64,000 bases of DNA, from positions 536,001 to 600,000 of the forward strand of contig NZ_FXAK01000005.1 of the NCBI RefSeq assembly GCF_900177515.1, in the 5' to 3' direction. This DNA is from Azospirillum oryzae. Lineage in GTDB: Bacteria; Pseudomonadota; Alphaproteobacteria; Azospirillales; Azospirillaceae. Every line of letters begins with the position of its first letter. Within the stretch, counting starts at the first letter, position 1. The translations under genes and the position numbers were made by a program. Under the pieces are notes generated by a model. The model searched no databases. It worked only from the letters and a program-made list of their open reading frames with translations, and was not told the origin of the DNA. Shown here piece by piece: positions 1 through 8,770 of this stretch.

Positions 1-427
1 TGGCGCTCCCGGGCGGCATCGTCACGAACATGAATCGCAACTCGTCCGCATACTGCGGCGACAGCAATTCCTTGGTTAGTCCTTTGTCCCCCACAACCAT
101 GCGCGGGCGTTGCGCCCGCCGGCGGATGAAAGGCGGAGCGTCGTTCGCCACGCTTCGCTTTTCCTCGTCAAGAAACTTCCAGACATTCACATTGAGAGCG
201 TCGCACAGACGTTGGAGCGTCTTGATCGAAGGGTTCGCGCTGCCACGCTCGATCTGGCTGATGATCCCGGCCGAGACGGACGCTTTGGCGGCCAGTTCAG
301 CGATCGTCAGCTTGCGCTCTCCCCGCAACGCGCGCACCCGCCGGCCGATCATCTGCGCATTTTCGTCGGCCAAATCCGGCGTCACTTCGCTCGGCTGCGC
401 CTCGGGTGAATTTTTGTCGGCAACCAT
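1..427 (-). CDS. XRE-family transcriptional regulator, probably with C-terminal cupin domain (partial, 3' end outside window)
   Basis: Reads leftward from ATG at 427 and runs off the window with no stop, so about 142 residues are visible. A GGAGGG ribosome binding site lies 4-6 bases before the ATG. Residues about 24-78 form a classic HTH_3 domain (RRVRALRGERKLTIAELAAK, then SAGIISQIERG, NPSIKTLQRL). The residues after about 95 (ending LRFMFVTMPPGS) look like the start of a cupin sensor domain, as in the XRE/cupin regulators that control amino-acid or polyamine catabolism. That family assignment is known biology; the target is inferred. The hydantoinase locus 4 kb away is one possible target, but nothing ties them directly. 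Confidence 0.85.
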   Translation of the reverse strand, partial: MVADKNSPEAQPSEVTPDLADENAQMIGRRVRALRGERKLTIAELAAKASVSAGIISQIERGSANPSIKTLQRLCDALNVNVWKFLDEEKRSVANDAPPFIRRRAQRPRMVVGDKGLTKELLSPQYADELRFMFVTMPPGSA

Positions 428-680
428 GTGCCCTCCCGTTCACTAAAATGATGATAGCGCAGTCGCCACCCTACACACAAGTGTCATCTCGCGCCTTGCC
501 TTCACATAGGCGAGCCGTATGGAAATGGCGAATTGGATGCTTTATGCCGTGGTTGGAACCGCTGATGGAGCAAGCGGACCGGCGGCTCGACGTTCCATCA
601 TTATATTGATGTCAGAGTAGGGGGCAGTGCAGTGGGACCCTGTCGCATCCGCCTTGGATTGTGGCAGGACGGGTGGCTCA
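428..680. other. Intergenic region upstream of the XRE gene
   Basis: It holds the promoter area of the leftward XRE gene. A short inverted element (ACAC-AA-GTGT, around 474-484) is the only symmetrical sequence seen. A 67-codon frame at 406-609 has no ribosome binding site and atypical composition, so it is not called as a gene. Confidence 0.4.
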
Positions 681-989
681 ATGCCGATTCTTTTTCATGA
701 ATACGCGGAATGGCTGCCGGTATCGCTGCCGATGCTGCACCGCCTGTGGTTCCAACTGCCGGCCGATGAACTGGACAGTTTCAGCAAGCACCATGGGTCC
801 GACGGTGAATGGCACGGAGGCCTGGGCGGCTGCGACAGCTACGATCTTAGCGGGCGGGCGCTGTATCCCATGCTGAATGCATGGGCGATTTGGAGGATTG
901 TTGTGCTGGGCCGGTGCTTTGCGGTGAATTGTGCGGCGCGCGCGCCGGTAGTCTCAGGCGGCGGTAGGTGGCTCAGGAATATCAGTTGA
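681..989 (+). CDS. Small hypothetical protein (doubtful)
   Basis: An open frame of about 102 codons from ATG 681 with GGACGG upstream. The first 65 residues (MPILFHEYAEWLPVSLPMLH onward, Trp- and Leu-rich with a Gly-rich middle) look protein-like and use mostly GC-ending codons. The tail after about nucleotide 880 becomes Cys/Arg-rich and looks like noise. No family is recognised. It may be a decayed gene whose original frame has been lost. It lies just upstream of the GNAT gene and has no visible partner. Confidence 0.25.
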   Translation: MPILFHEYAEWLPVSLPMLHRLWFQLPADELDSFSKHHGSDGEWHGGLGGCDSYDLSGRALYPMLNAWAIWRIVVLGRCFAVNCAARAPVVSGGGRWLRNIS

Positions 990-1039
990 CCAAAAGGCGC
1001 ACCGCCTCACGCTATGGAAACTCCAGGGAGGAGGCAGCT

Positions 1040-1963
1040 TTGAGCGAATGCGGGCTTGCGGACGGATCCGGGGACGGTGCGTTACCGCCCTCTCTGACGG
1101 TCGACGCCTTCGACTTGCGGATGGCCGACGTCGCCGACATCGACCTGGAGCGCCTGCAGGCGCTGTCGATTTCGGTCGGCTGGCCGCACCGGGCGGAGGA
1201 CTGGCAGTTCGCGCGCGAGGTCGGCCACGGCTTCGTTGCTCTCGATGAGATCGACCGCGTCCTGGCGTCGGCGATGTGGTTTCCCCATGGCGACGACTTC
1301 GCGACCATCGGCATGGTCATGACCTCGCCCCGGCTGCAATCGCTGGGCGTCGGCGAATGGCTGATGAAGCGGGTGCTGTCGGCGTCGGCGGGGCGAACCT
1401 ATCGGCTCAGCGCCACCCGCGCCGCGCTGGCGCTGTACCGGTCGCTCGGCTTCATCGGCCATCGCACCGTGTTCCAGTGCCAGGGCGAGGCGAGGCGAGG
1501 CGACCAGACCGCCTCCGATCAGCCGGTGCGGCGGTTGGAGGCGGCGGATCTGGAGGCGGTCACGGCACTGGACGAGCGCGCCTTCGGAACCTCGCGCGCC
1601 GGGCTGATTGCGCGGCTGTTCGAGCAGTCGGTCGGATACGGGTTGGAGCGGGACGGCGAACTGGCGGCATTTGCCCTCTGCCGCCCCTTCGGCCGCGGCC
1701 ATGTCGTCGGTCCGGTGGTCGCCGGGCTGGACGAGGATGCCGTCGCCGTTGTCCAGCCGCATGTCGACGAGCACGACGGCCGTTTCCTGCGTCTGGACAC
1801 CCATCTGGACGAAGGGATCTTCCCGCTGTTCGTCGCGCGGTCGGGTTTGAAGATTCACGACACGGTATTGACCATGTCGCTGGGGGCGCCGCTGACCGAT
1901 CCGTCGACGCGGGGGCCCGACCGTCCTGTTACCTATGCGCTCGCCACCCAGGCCCTGGGCTGA
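1040..1963 (+). CDS. GNAT family N-acetyltransferase (tandem GNAT fold)
   Basis: Likely transfers an acetyl group from acetyl-CoA to a small amine substrate; the substrate is unknown. I chose the TTG at 1040 because GGGAGGAGG (1026-1034) sits five bases upstream, whereas the ATG at 968 has no ribosome binding site. The protein is 307 residues. The N-terminal GNAT unit shows the acetyl-CoA loop region in MVMTSPRLQSLGVGEWLMKR followed by ALYRSLGFIGHRTV. A second, more divergent half (VRRLEAADLEAVTALDERAF) continues to the C-terminus, as in YitI/two-domain GNATs. It is followed 35 bases later by the EamA exporter, so the two may be co-transcribed. Confidence 0.85.
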   Translation: MSECGLADGSGDGALPPSLTVDAFDLRMADVADIDLERLQALSISVGWPHRAEDWQFAREVGHGFVALDEIDRVLASAMWFPHGDDFATIGMVMTSPRLQSLGVGEWLMKRVLSASAGRTYRLSATRAALALYRSLGFIGHRTVFQCQGEARRGDQTASDQPVRRLEAADLEAVTALDERAFGTSRAGLIARLFEQSVGYGLERDGELAAFALCRPFGRGHVVGPVVAGLDEDAVAVVQPHVDEHDGRFLRLDTHLDEGIFPLFVARSGLKIHDTVLTMSLGAPLTDPSTRGPDRPVTYALATQALG

Positions 1964-1998
1964 GCCGCCACCGGCTTAATAAAAAGGATGCGCCGATC

Positions 1999-2988
1999 AT
2001 GCCGGGACAGACGCCGGAATCCTCCGCCGGCCCCCAGTCCGTGTCTTCGTGCGAACCTCTGCCCGAACCACCACCCGAACCATCCCCTTCCGATATCCGC
2101 GGCGGCGTGCTGCTTCGGCTGGTGTCGGCAGGGCTGTTCGTGGTGATGTCGCTGTTCGTCCGGCTGGCCACCGCCGAGGCGCCGATCGGGCAGATCGTCT
2201 TCTACCGCAGCGCCTTCGCCCTGCCGCCGATCGTCGCCTATCTGATGTGGCGCCGGCAATTCCCCTCGGCCTTGAAGACGCGGCAGCCGGTGGGGCACCT
2301 GAAGCGCAACCTGTATGGCGGCGCTGCGATGGTGCTGTCTTTCATCTCGCTGGCCTATCTGCCGCTGGCCCTGGCGACGGCGCTGGGCTTCCTGGCTCCA
2401 CTGTTCGCGGTGCCGGCCGCCATGCTGTTCCTGCGGGAGCGGCCGGGTGCCGTCGCCATCGGTGCGGCGCTGACCGGCTTTGCCGGGGTGGTCCTGATGC
2501 TCGCCCCCGCCTTCGAAGGGCCGGCGCTGGATCACAACACCCTCATCGGGGTGGCAGCCGGGCTGGCCATGGCCGTCGCGACCGCCGCCGGCCGGGTCGA
2601 GATCAAGACGCTGACCGCGACCGAGGCGCCGGGGACCATCGCCTTCTACTTCGCCCTGCTCTGCGCTCTCGGCGGTCTGGCGAGCCTGCCGTTCGGCTGG
2701 AGCACCCCGACGGCCCATTCGCTGGCCTATCTGGTCGGAGCGGGCATCACCGGCGGTCTGGCGCACATCACCATGACCGAGGCGATGGCCCGCGCCCCGG
2801 TGTCGACCCAGGCGCCCTTCGACTACACCGCCATGCTGTGGGCGCTGATCCTCGACGCGGCCATCTTCGGCCTGCTGCCGTCCCCGGCCAGCCTGGCCGG
2901 CGCCTTCGTCATTGCCGCCTCGGCCCTGATGATCCCGGTGGCCGGCCGGTTCACCACCCGCTCAACAGCCCTGCGGCCCGCGCGCTGA
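1999..2988 (+). CDS. EamA/DMT-superfamily transporter (RhaT/YdcZ-like exporter)
   Basis: A 329-residue inner-membrane protein. A proline/serine-rich 30-residue N-terminal tail is followed by about ten hydrophobic helices arranged as two EamA repeats (first from GGVLLRLVSAGLFVVMSLFV, second from GVAAGLAMAVATAAGR). Conserved features include RSAFALPPI in the first repeat and the AxxxTMTEAMARAP region in the second. Members export metabolites or drugs; the substrate cannot be read here. The ATG at 1999 has AAAAAGGA upstream. It follows the GNAT gene with a 35-base gap. The stop codon lies inside a strong hairpin shared with the convergent oxidoreductase gene. Confidence 0.88.
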   Translation: MPGQTPESSAGPQSVSSCEPLPEPPPEPSPSDIRGGVLLRLVSAGLFVVMSLFVRLATAEAPIGQIVFYRSAFALPPIVAYLMWRRQFPSALKTRQPVGHLKRNLYGGAAMVLSFISLAYLPLALATALGFLAPLFAVPAAMLFLRERPGAVAIGAALTGFAGVVLMLAPAFEGPALDHNTLIGVAAGLAMAVATAAGRVEIKTLTATEAPGTIAFYFALLCALGGLASLPFGWSTPTAHSLAYLVGAGITGGLAHITMTEAMARAPVSTQAPFDYTAMLWALILDAAIFGLLPSPASLAGAFVIAASALMIPVAGRFTTRSTALRPAR

Positions 2989-2998
2989 AGCGCGGGCC
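2975..2998. terminator. Bidirectional hairpin between convergent genes
   Basis: Perfect inverted repeat GGCCCGCGC / GCGCGGGCC with a six-base loop. It contains the EamA stop codon and lies 27 bases from the stop of the leftward oxidoreductase. There is no clear T-run, so termination strength is uncertain. Confidence 0.55.
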
Positions 2999-3024
2999 CG
3001 GTCGGCCCAGGCAGGTCGGCTCGG

Positions 3025-4170
3025 TCAGGACTGCCCTGCTTCCAGGCCGACCGGCTGGCCGGCAGTCTGGAAACGCTCGATGCGGAAATCCTGCAGCGGT
3101 GTGTCGGTGCGGCCGGTGGCGATGATCTCCGCCATGACGTCGCCGACGCCGGGGCCGAGTTGGAAGCCGTGGCCGCTGAACCCGAAGGCGTGGAACAGGC
3201 CCGGCGTCGTCGCCGACGGCCCCATCACCGGAAGCTTGTCGGCGACATAGCCCTCGCAGCCCGACCAGGTGCGGATCACAGTGACGTCGGCGATGGCCGG
3301 AAGCAGCCGGATCAAGCCCCGCAACTGTCCGGGCAGCCGTGCCGGATCGGCCTTGGCATGGCCGGGGTCGAGCGGCACCGGCACACGCTCGGCCGCTCCG
3401 CCGAAGACGATGTTGCCGCGCTCCACCTGACGGAGATAGCCATCCCCGCCCGCGCGCGACCACATGCCGACCACAGGCAGGATCCTGTGCGGCAAGGGTT
3501 CGGTGACCCCCATCTGCGGCCCATACGCTTCCATCGGCACAGGCTCGCCGAAGCCGGCGGCGACGCGGGCTCCCCAGGCGCCGGCGGCGTTCAGCAGGCA
3601 GTCGGCGGCGAAGCGGCCCCGCTGCGTCACCGCTTCGAAGCCGGAGCCGGTCGCCGATACCTCCACCGGCCCGCAATCCTCCACGATCTCGGCACCCAGG
3701 CGGCGGGCGGCGTCGGCGAAGGCGGGGGCGATCAGGCGCGGGTTGCCGCTGCCATCCTGCGGCGAGAAGGAGGCGGCGATGGCGCCCGGCCCCAGCCCAG
3801 GAAAGCGCCGGCCAATTTCCGACGGCGTCAACTCCTCCAACTCCAGCCCCCAGGGCCGTGCGTCGGCGATGTAGCGGCGCATGTCGTCCAGCCCATCCTC
3901 GTCGAACACCAGCCGCAGATGGCCGGTGGCGCGGAACTCCACGTCACGGCCCAGCAGTTGCTCTGCCTCGCCCCACAGCGCCCGCGACCGGTGGGCGAGC
4001 GGCAGTTGCGGCAGATAGCGCCCGCTGCGGCGGATGTTGCCGAAGGACGCGACGGTGGCGCCCGAGCCGACGCGGTTGCGTTCCAGCAGCGTGACACGCA
4101 GGCCGCGCCGGGCCAGGAAGAAGGCGGCGGCCGATCCCATCAACCCGCCGCCCAGCACGATAACCCTCAT
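3025..4170 (-). CDS. FAD-dependent oxidoreductase, DAO family (probable large subunit of a heterotrimeric amino-acid dehydrogenase)
   Basis: A 381-residue flavoprotein. The N-terminus begins with the dinucleotide-binding motif VIVLGGGLMGSAAAFFLARR and an acidic strand end (LLERN), typical of D-amino-acid/sarcosine/glycine oxidases. A C-terminal FAD motif is visible in RTWSGCEGYVADKLPVMGP and GFSGHGFQLGPGVG. This family includes HcnC, LhpB and opine oxidase subunit B, which work with a small [2Fe-2S] subunit and a FAD/NAD subunit. Exactly those two partners are encoded at 8462-10128, on the other strand, and the regulatory region is shared. I infer that the three form one enzyme oxidising an amino or imino acid. 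A monomeric DAO-like oxidase is the alternative. Confidence 0.85.
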   Translation of the reverse strand: MRVIVLGGGLMGSAAAFFLARRGLRVTLLERNRVGSGATVASFGNIRRSGRYLPQLPLAHRSRALWGEAEQLLGRDVEFRATGHLRLVFDEDGLDDMRRYIADARPWGLELEELTPSEIGRRFPGLGPGAIAASFSPQDGSGNPRLIAPAFADAARRLGAEIVEDCGPVEVSATGSGFEAVTQRGRFAADCLLNAAGAWGARVAAGFGEPVPMEAYGPQMGVTEPLPHRILPVVGMWSRAGGDGYLRQVERGNIVFGGAAERVPVPLDPGHAKADPARLPGQLRGLIRLLPAIADVTVIRTWSGCEGYVADKLPVMGPSATTPGLFHAFGFSGHGFQLGPGVGDVMAEIIATGRTDTPLQDFRIERFQTAGQPVGLEAGQS

Positions 4171-4264
4171 CGACCTCTCCTACATGCGGGCGGACGCGGC
4201 TCCGCCCCATCGGTCAGGCTGCCCACGACCGACAGGCGGGTCAAAGACGGGTTGGGCATGATCC

Positions 4265-4323
4265 CATAAGGCCGGGCTATGGATCGCGCCATTGGAGCCC
4301 CGGTGCATAAGTCCGCCTTATGC
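4265..4323. promoter_or_regulatory. Probable operator in the divergent oxidoreductase/hyuA promoter region
   Basis: A perfect palindrome GCATAAG-TCCGC-CTTATGC occupies 4305-4323, and a third CATAAG half-site lies at 4265-4270, 41 bases (about four helical turns) from the first. The array sits between the leftward DAO gene (start 4170) and hyuA (start 4411), as expected for a regulator controlling both. The regulator is unknown; the XRE protein at the window start is one untested candidate. Confidence 0.5.
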
Positions 4324-4410
4324 GTTTGCTTTCATTGGGTCTTAGACCGCCCTCGGCCCGCCATGTCAGCTTTTCGGCCAGCACAGGCTGATTTGCGGAA
4401 TGGAGCGAAG

Positions 4411-6471
4411 ATGGACGGGGGCATGGGTGAGGCCGATTGGAAGGTGGGCGTCGACATCGGCGGAACCTTCATCGATTTCTGCGCGCTGGACACCCGGTCG
4501 GGCCGGGTTGCATCGCTGAAGGTGCTGACGACACCGGACGATCCCGGTGCCGAGCTGATGACCGGCCTGACCCTGCTGGCCGAGCGCGAGGGGATGGACC
4601 CGCGCGCCGTCACCCGCTTCGTGCACGGCACGACGGTGGGCATGAACACGGTCATCCAGCGCAAGGGAGCGCCGCTGGCCCTGCTGACCAATGCGGGGTT
4701 CGAGGATGTGATCGAACTCGCCCGGCTGCGCATGCCCGATACCTATTCGCTGTTCTGCTCGCGTCCCGACCAGCTGGTGGCGCGTGACATGATCTTCGGC
4801 ATTCCCGCCCGCCTGCGGTCGGATGGCACCGAGCGGCAGGCTCCCGACAGGACGGCCGTCGCCGACGCAGTGGCGGCCCTGAAGGCCAAGGGGGCGGCGG
4901 GCGTCGTCGTCTCGTTCCTCCATTCCTGGCGCGACGGCGGCCACGAAAATGCGGTGAAGGAGGAGATCGCCCGGCTCGCCCCCGACCTGTTCGTCTTCAC
5001 CTCCGCCGAGGTCTGGCCGGTGATCCGCGAGTATGAGCGGACGACGACCGCGATCCTCAACGCCTATGTCCATCCCCGGATCTCCGGCTATCTGTCGGCG
5101 CTGGAGGAGCGGCTGGCCGGACGCGGCGTGCCCGCCCGTCCGCTGCTGACCAAATCCAACGGCGGCGTGATGAACGCGGCGGAGGGCAAGCGGGCCTGCG
5201 TCCACATGCTGCTGTCGGGTGCCGCCTCCGGCGTCAACGGCGCTGCGTGGTTGGCCCGGCAGGCGGGAGAGCCGCGCATCCTGACTCTCGACATCGGCGG
5301 CACCTCGGCCGATTTTGCGCTCATCATCGACGGTCAGGCCCAGTTCGGCACCGGCGAGATGATCGGCGAGTTCCCGCTGCACATCCCGTCGGTGTCGGTC
5401 AGCTCCATCGGCATCGGCGGCGGGTCGATCGCCAGCGTCGACGGTCAGGGCGTGCTGCGCGTCGGCCCTGAATCCGCCGGATCGACGCCGGGTCCGGCCT
5501 GCTATGGCCGCGGAGGCGAATGGGCGACGGTGACCGACGCGATGGTGGTGTGCGGCTGGCTCGGCCACAGCCAGATGGCCTACGGGCAGTTGCGGATGGA
5601 CGCCGACCTCGCCCGCGCCGCCGTCCGGCGGCTGTCCGACCAGTTGGGCCGTTCGGTGGAGGCCACCGCGCAGGCCATCCTCGACGTCGCCGTGTCGGAA
5701 ATGTTCGCGGAGGTCGAGAAGATGGCGGCGCGCGCCGGCGTCGACGTGAGGGACTTCGCGCTGATGCCCTTCGGCGGCGGCGGGCCGATGCTGGGGGTGT
5801 TCCTGGCGCGTGAGCTGGGGATGCCGCGCGTCGTCGCGCCGCGCTGGCCCGGCGTGGTGTCGGCGCTGGGTGGGTTGGTCGCCGACCTGCGCGGCGATTT
5901 CGTCCGCACCCTGTTCGCCGAGCTGTCCGCCGGACTGATGCCGACGTTGCGCGAAGCCTTCGCGGCAATGGGTAGGGAAGGGCGCGACTGGCTCGCCGCC
6001 CAGGGCCATTCCGGCGCGGCCGAGCTGAGGATCGTCGCCGACATGCGCTATGCCGGCCAGAGCTATGAGATCGAGACGCCGCTGGACCCGTCCTGGCTGG
6101 ACGGCGACGACCCCGGCGCTATCGCCGCCGCCTTCCACGCGGCGCACGCGCGGCTCTATGATTTCGACGATCCGGACGGGCGGATCGAGATCGTCAACCT
6201 GCGCCTGTCGGCCATCGGCAATGGCCCGGCGCTGCAGTTCCCCACCGCGCCGGACGAACCGCGCCCCGCGTCGGCGGAGCGGACGGTTCCGGTCTTCACC
6301 GGCGGCGTCGTGACCCCGGTCGGGCTGTATCGCCGCGCGGACCTGCAGGCTGGCGCGCAGTTCCAGGGGCCCGCCATCGTCGCGCAGGAGGACACCACCT
6401 TCGCCATCCCGGCCGGGACCGAAGCCCGCGTCGATGCGCATCTCAACCTCCACCTGACTTTTGCGGAGTGA
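4411..6471 (+). CDS. hyuA: Hydantoinase/oxoprolinase subunit A
   Basis: A 686-residue protein of the ATP-dependent N-methylhydantoinase/5-oxoprolinase A family, which opens lactam or imide rings with ATP. The N-terminal Hydant_A_N domain starts WKVGVDIGGTFIDFCALD (phosphate-binding loop). The RFVHGTTVGMNTVIQRKGAP block follows, and the ASKHA core shows LTLDIGGTSADFALI near residue 290. The C-terminal domain ends about residue 680. The ATG at 4411 is preferred because GGAGCGAAG precedes it; ATGs further upstream lack a ribosome binding site. The start of hyuB overlaps or abuts the stop. The actual ring substrate (hydantoin, N-methylhydantoin or oxoproline-like) cannot be decided from sequence. 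Confidence 0.92.
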   Translation: MDGGMGEADWKVGVDIGGTFIDFCALDTRSGRVASLKVLTTPDDPGAELMTGLTLLAEREGMDPRAVTRFVHGTTVGMNTVIQRKGAPLALLTNAGFEDVIELARLRMPDTYSLFCSRPDQLVARDMIFGIPARLRSDGTERQAPDRTAVADAVAALKAKGAAGVVVSFLHSWRDGGHENAVKEEIARLAPDLFVFTSAEVWPVIREYERTTTAILNAYVHPRISGYLSALEERLAGRGVPARPLLTKSNGGVMNAAEGKRACVHMLLSGAASGVNGAAWLARQAGEPRILTLDIGGTSADFALIIDGQAQFGTGEMIGEFPLHIPSVSVSSIGIGGGSIASVDGQGVLRVGPESAGSTPGPACYGRGGEWATVTDAMVVCGWLGHSQMAYGQLRMDADLARAAVRRLSDQLGRSVEATAQAILDVAVSEMFAEVEKMAARAGVDVRDFALMPFGGGGPMLGVFLARELGMPRVVAPRWPGVVSALGGLVADLRGDFVRTLFAELSAGLMPTLREAFAAMGREGRDWLAAQGHSGAAELRIVADMRYAGQSYEIETPLDPSWLDGDDPGAIAAAFHAAHARLYDFDDPDGRIEIVNLRLSAIGNGPALQFPTAPDEPRPASAERTVPVFTGGVVTPVGLYRRADLQAGAQFQGPAIVAQEDTTFAIPAGTEARVDAHLNLHLTFAE

Positions 6472-6476
6472 CGCCT

Positions 6477-8465
6477 GTGTTCGATCGGATGAAGCTTCAG
6501 GTTCTGGCGAACCACGCGCGCTCGGCGGCCGAGAACATGGCCCACACGCTGCAGCGCACCGCCCATTCCGCCTTCGTCAAGGAGACGGAGGATTTCACCG
6601 TCATGCTGCTGAACCGCCGGGGCGAGACCTTCGGCGTGCCGATGGAACTGGGGGCGACCTGGTATCCGGGCCTGACCTATGGCCGCGCCATCGACATGAT
6701 CGATGATTACCGGCCCGGCGACGTCGCCTTCACCAACGATCCCTATTCCGGCTTCGTCGCGACCCACGCCCCGGACACTCACCTGTGGAAGCCGGTCTTC
6801 TACGACGGCGAGATCATCGCCTGGACCGGCGGGCACATCCACAACACCGACATGGGCGGCGCGGTCCCGGCCTCGCTGTCGCGGGCGCTGACCGAAATCC
6901 ATCAGGAGGGCATCCGCTTCCCGCCGATGAAGCTGGTCCGCGAAGGGGTGTTCGACGAGCAGATCCTGCGGATCATGACCACCAATGTCCGCAAGCCCGA
7001 CCTGAACATCGGTGACATCAAGGCGCTGGTCGGTGCGCTGAACACCGGGGAGCGCAAGATCCTCGCCATGGTGGAGAAGTTCGGCAAGACCGCCTTCCTC
7101 GACGGCGTCGATGCGCTGCTGGACCATGCAGAGGCGCAGGCGCGCGACATCCTGCGCGGGATGCCCGACGGGGAGTGGGTGTTCGCCGACTACGCCGACG
7201 AGGATTCGGTCGCCGCCAACCCTTGCCGCCTGAAACTGACCCTGAGGATCAGGGGCGACGAGGCGGTGCTGGACTTCACCGGGTCCGACCCGCAGCTTGC
7301 CTCCTCGCTCAATGTGCCGTCGGGCGGCGATCCGCGCCACACCATCCTGCTCGTCGGGGTCTATTACGTCCTCTACACCCTCAATCCGAAGATCCTGCTG
7401 AACACCGGCCTGACCCGGCCCTTCACCTGCATCGCCCCGGAGGGGACGGTGCTGAACCCGACCTTCCCGGCGGCGGTGGGGATGCGGTCGCTGACCTGCG
7501 CGCGGCTGCGCTCGGTGATCTTCGGCGCCTTCTCCCAGGCGGTGCCGGAGCGGCTTCCGGCGGCGCCGGCCGGCAACAACTGCATCGTCAACGTGATGAC
7601 CACCGACGAGCGGACGGGCAACCGCATCATCGCGGCGGTCAACCCGGTGGTCGGCGGCGGCGGCGGCATGCCGCACCGCGACGGCACCAACGGGTCGGGC
7701 GCCGACGCCGCCTACCTCAAGAACACGCCGATCGAGATCACCGAGATGGAAACCCCGGTGGAGTTCGTCCGCTACGGGCTGGCGACCGACAGCGGCGGGC
7801 CCGGGCGCTGGCGTGGCGGGTTGGCCACCCACATGGCCTTCCGCGTTTTCTCCCCCGACACCCGCATCACCGCGCGCAACCGCGACCGCGGCTTCTTCCG
7901 CCCCTGGGGCGTGCTGGGCGGCCGGGCGGCCGGGCTGTCCGACATGGTGGTCAATCCCGGCACGGCGGGGGAGCGGCGGCTGGGCAACATCGACACCGCG
8001 GTGCTGCAGCCGGGCGACGTGCTGGACATCCGTTCGGCCGGCGGCGGCGGCCGGGGCGACCCCTTCACGCGCGAGGCATGGCGGGTGGCCCGCGACGTGG
8101 CGCGCGGCTATGTCTCCGTCGAGGCGGCGGAGCGGGAGTATGGCGTCGTCATCCGCGACGGCGTGCTCGACGCCGAGGCCACAGACCGGCTGCGTGCCAA
8201 CAGGTCGGCTCCCACCGTGCATTTCCATTTCGGGCCGGAGCGCGAGGGCTACGAGCGGCAATGGACGCCGGCCGCCTATGATTTCCTGACGCGGACACTG
8301 GACGGGTTGCCGATCCATTGGCGCTTCTTCGCCAAGACGGAAATCTTCAGCCGCATGACCGGCCGTTCCGGGGCCGAGGGGGTGGAGGCGGCGCTGGAGG
8401 AGGTCTACGCCCGCTTCCCCGAGATGCCGCGCGCCAAGGCCATTGTCCGGGAGGCGGCGGAATGA
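6477..8465 (+). CDS. hyuB: Hydantoinase/oxoprolinase subunit B
   Basis: Partner of HyuA in the same ATP-dependent ring-opening enzyme (Hydant_B family; 662 residues from GTG 6477). Signature blocks are visible: ANHARSAAENMAHTLQRTAHS near the start, FTNDPYSGFVATHAPDTHLW, GHIHNTDMGG, SLNVPSGGDPRHT and the C-terminal DIRSAGGGGRGDP. GTG 6477 has GCGGAG about nine bases upstream. GTG 6468 overlaps the hyuA stop as GTGA, but has no spacing from that site. Subunit B is translationally coupled to A and, by an ATGA overlap, to the [2Fe-2S] gene after it. Confidence 0.92.
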   Translation: MFDRMKLQVLANHARSAAENMAHTLQRTAHSAFVKETEDFTVMLLNRRGETFGVPMELGATWYPGLTYGRAIDMIDDYRPGDVAFTNDPYSGFVATHAPDTHLWKPVFYDGEIIAWTGGHIHNTDMGGAVPASLSRALTEIHQEGIRFPPMKLVREGVFDEQILRIMTTNVRKPDLNIGDIKALVGALNTGERKILAMVEKFGKTAFLDGVDALLDHAEAQARDILRGMPDGEWVFADYADEDSVAANPCRLKLTLRIRGDEAVLDFTGSDPQLASSLNVPSGGDPRHTILLVGVYYVLYTLNPKILLNTGLTRPFTCIAPEGTVLNPTFPAAVGMRSLTCARLRSVIFGAFSQAVPERLPAAPAGNNCIVNVMTTDERTGNRIIAAVNPVVGGGGGMPHRDGTNGSGADAAYLKNTPIEITEMETPVEFVRYGLATDSGGPGRWRGGLATHMAFRVFSPDTRITARNRDRGFFRPWGVLGGRAAGLSDMVVNPGTAGERRLGNIDTAVLQPGDVLDIRSAGGGGRGDPFTREAWRVARDVARGYVSVEAAEREYGVVIRDGVLDAEATDRLRANRSAPTVHFHFGPEREGYERQWTPAAYDFLTRTLDGLPIHWRFFAKTEIFSRMTGRSGAEGVEAALEEVYARFPEMPRAKAIVREAAE

Positions 8466-8770
8466 CCGAGGCTACTGGTGGCCGGCTGGTCAGGTTGGCC
8501 GAGACGGTACGGCAGCCGATCCGCTTCCTGCTGGATGGGGTTGAGCGGACGGCGCTGTCGGGCGATACGGTGCTGACGGCGATCCTCACCAACGTCCCGG
8601 CTCTGCGGCAGGCGGAGTTCGGGCCGGAGCGGCGCGCCGGCTTCTGCCTGATGGGGGCCTGCCAGGATTGCTGGATCTGGCAGGAACAGGGGCCGCGGCT
8701 GCGCGCCTGTTCAACGCCGGTTGCCGACGGCATGCGGCTGCAGACCCGGACGCGGGAGGATTGGCCATGA
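8462..8770 (+). CDS. (2Fe-2S)-binding small subunit of a heterotrimeric dehydrogenase (HcnA/LhpF/OoxA-like)
   Basis: A 102-residue protein with the cluster motif Cys62-x4-Cys67-x2-Cys70-x12-Cys83 (GFCLMGACQDC, then RACS). This motif and length match the small electron-transfer subunits of HCN synthase, D-hydroxyproline dehydrogenase and opine oxidases. The start ATG overlaps the hyuB stop (ATGA at 8462-8465), and its own stop overlaps the next ATG in the same way (8767-8770), so it is tightly coupled at both ends. It should pass electrons between the DAO-type flavin subunit and the FAD/NAD-type subunit. The context role is inferred; the fold assignment is firm. Confidence 0.88.
   Translation: MTEATGGRLVRLAETVRQPIRFLLDGVERTALSGDTVLTAILTNVPALRQAEFGPERRAGFCLMGACQDCWIWQEQGPRLRACSTPVADGMRLQTRTREDWP

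Noticed and set aside
406..609. 67-codon frame opposite the XRE promoter
   Set aside because: No ribosome site, overlaps the XRE start region, and non-coding-like composition.
6156..8318. Long antisense frame over hyuA/hyuB (and similar ones over edd, pqiA, yeh genes)
   Set aside because: Shadow frames of well-recognised genes; composition is Arg/Gly/His-rich with no family motif.
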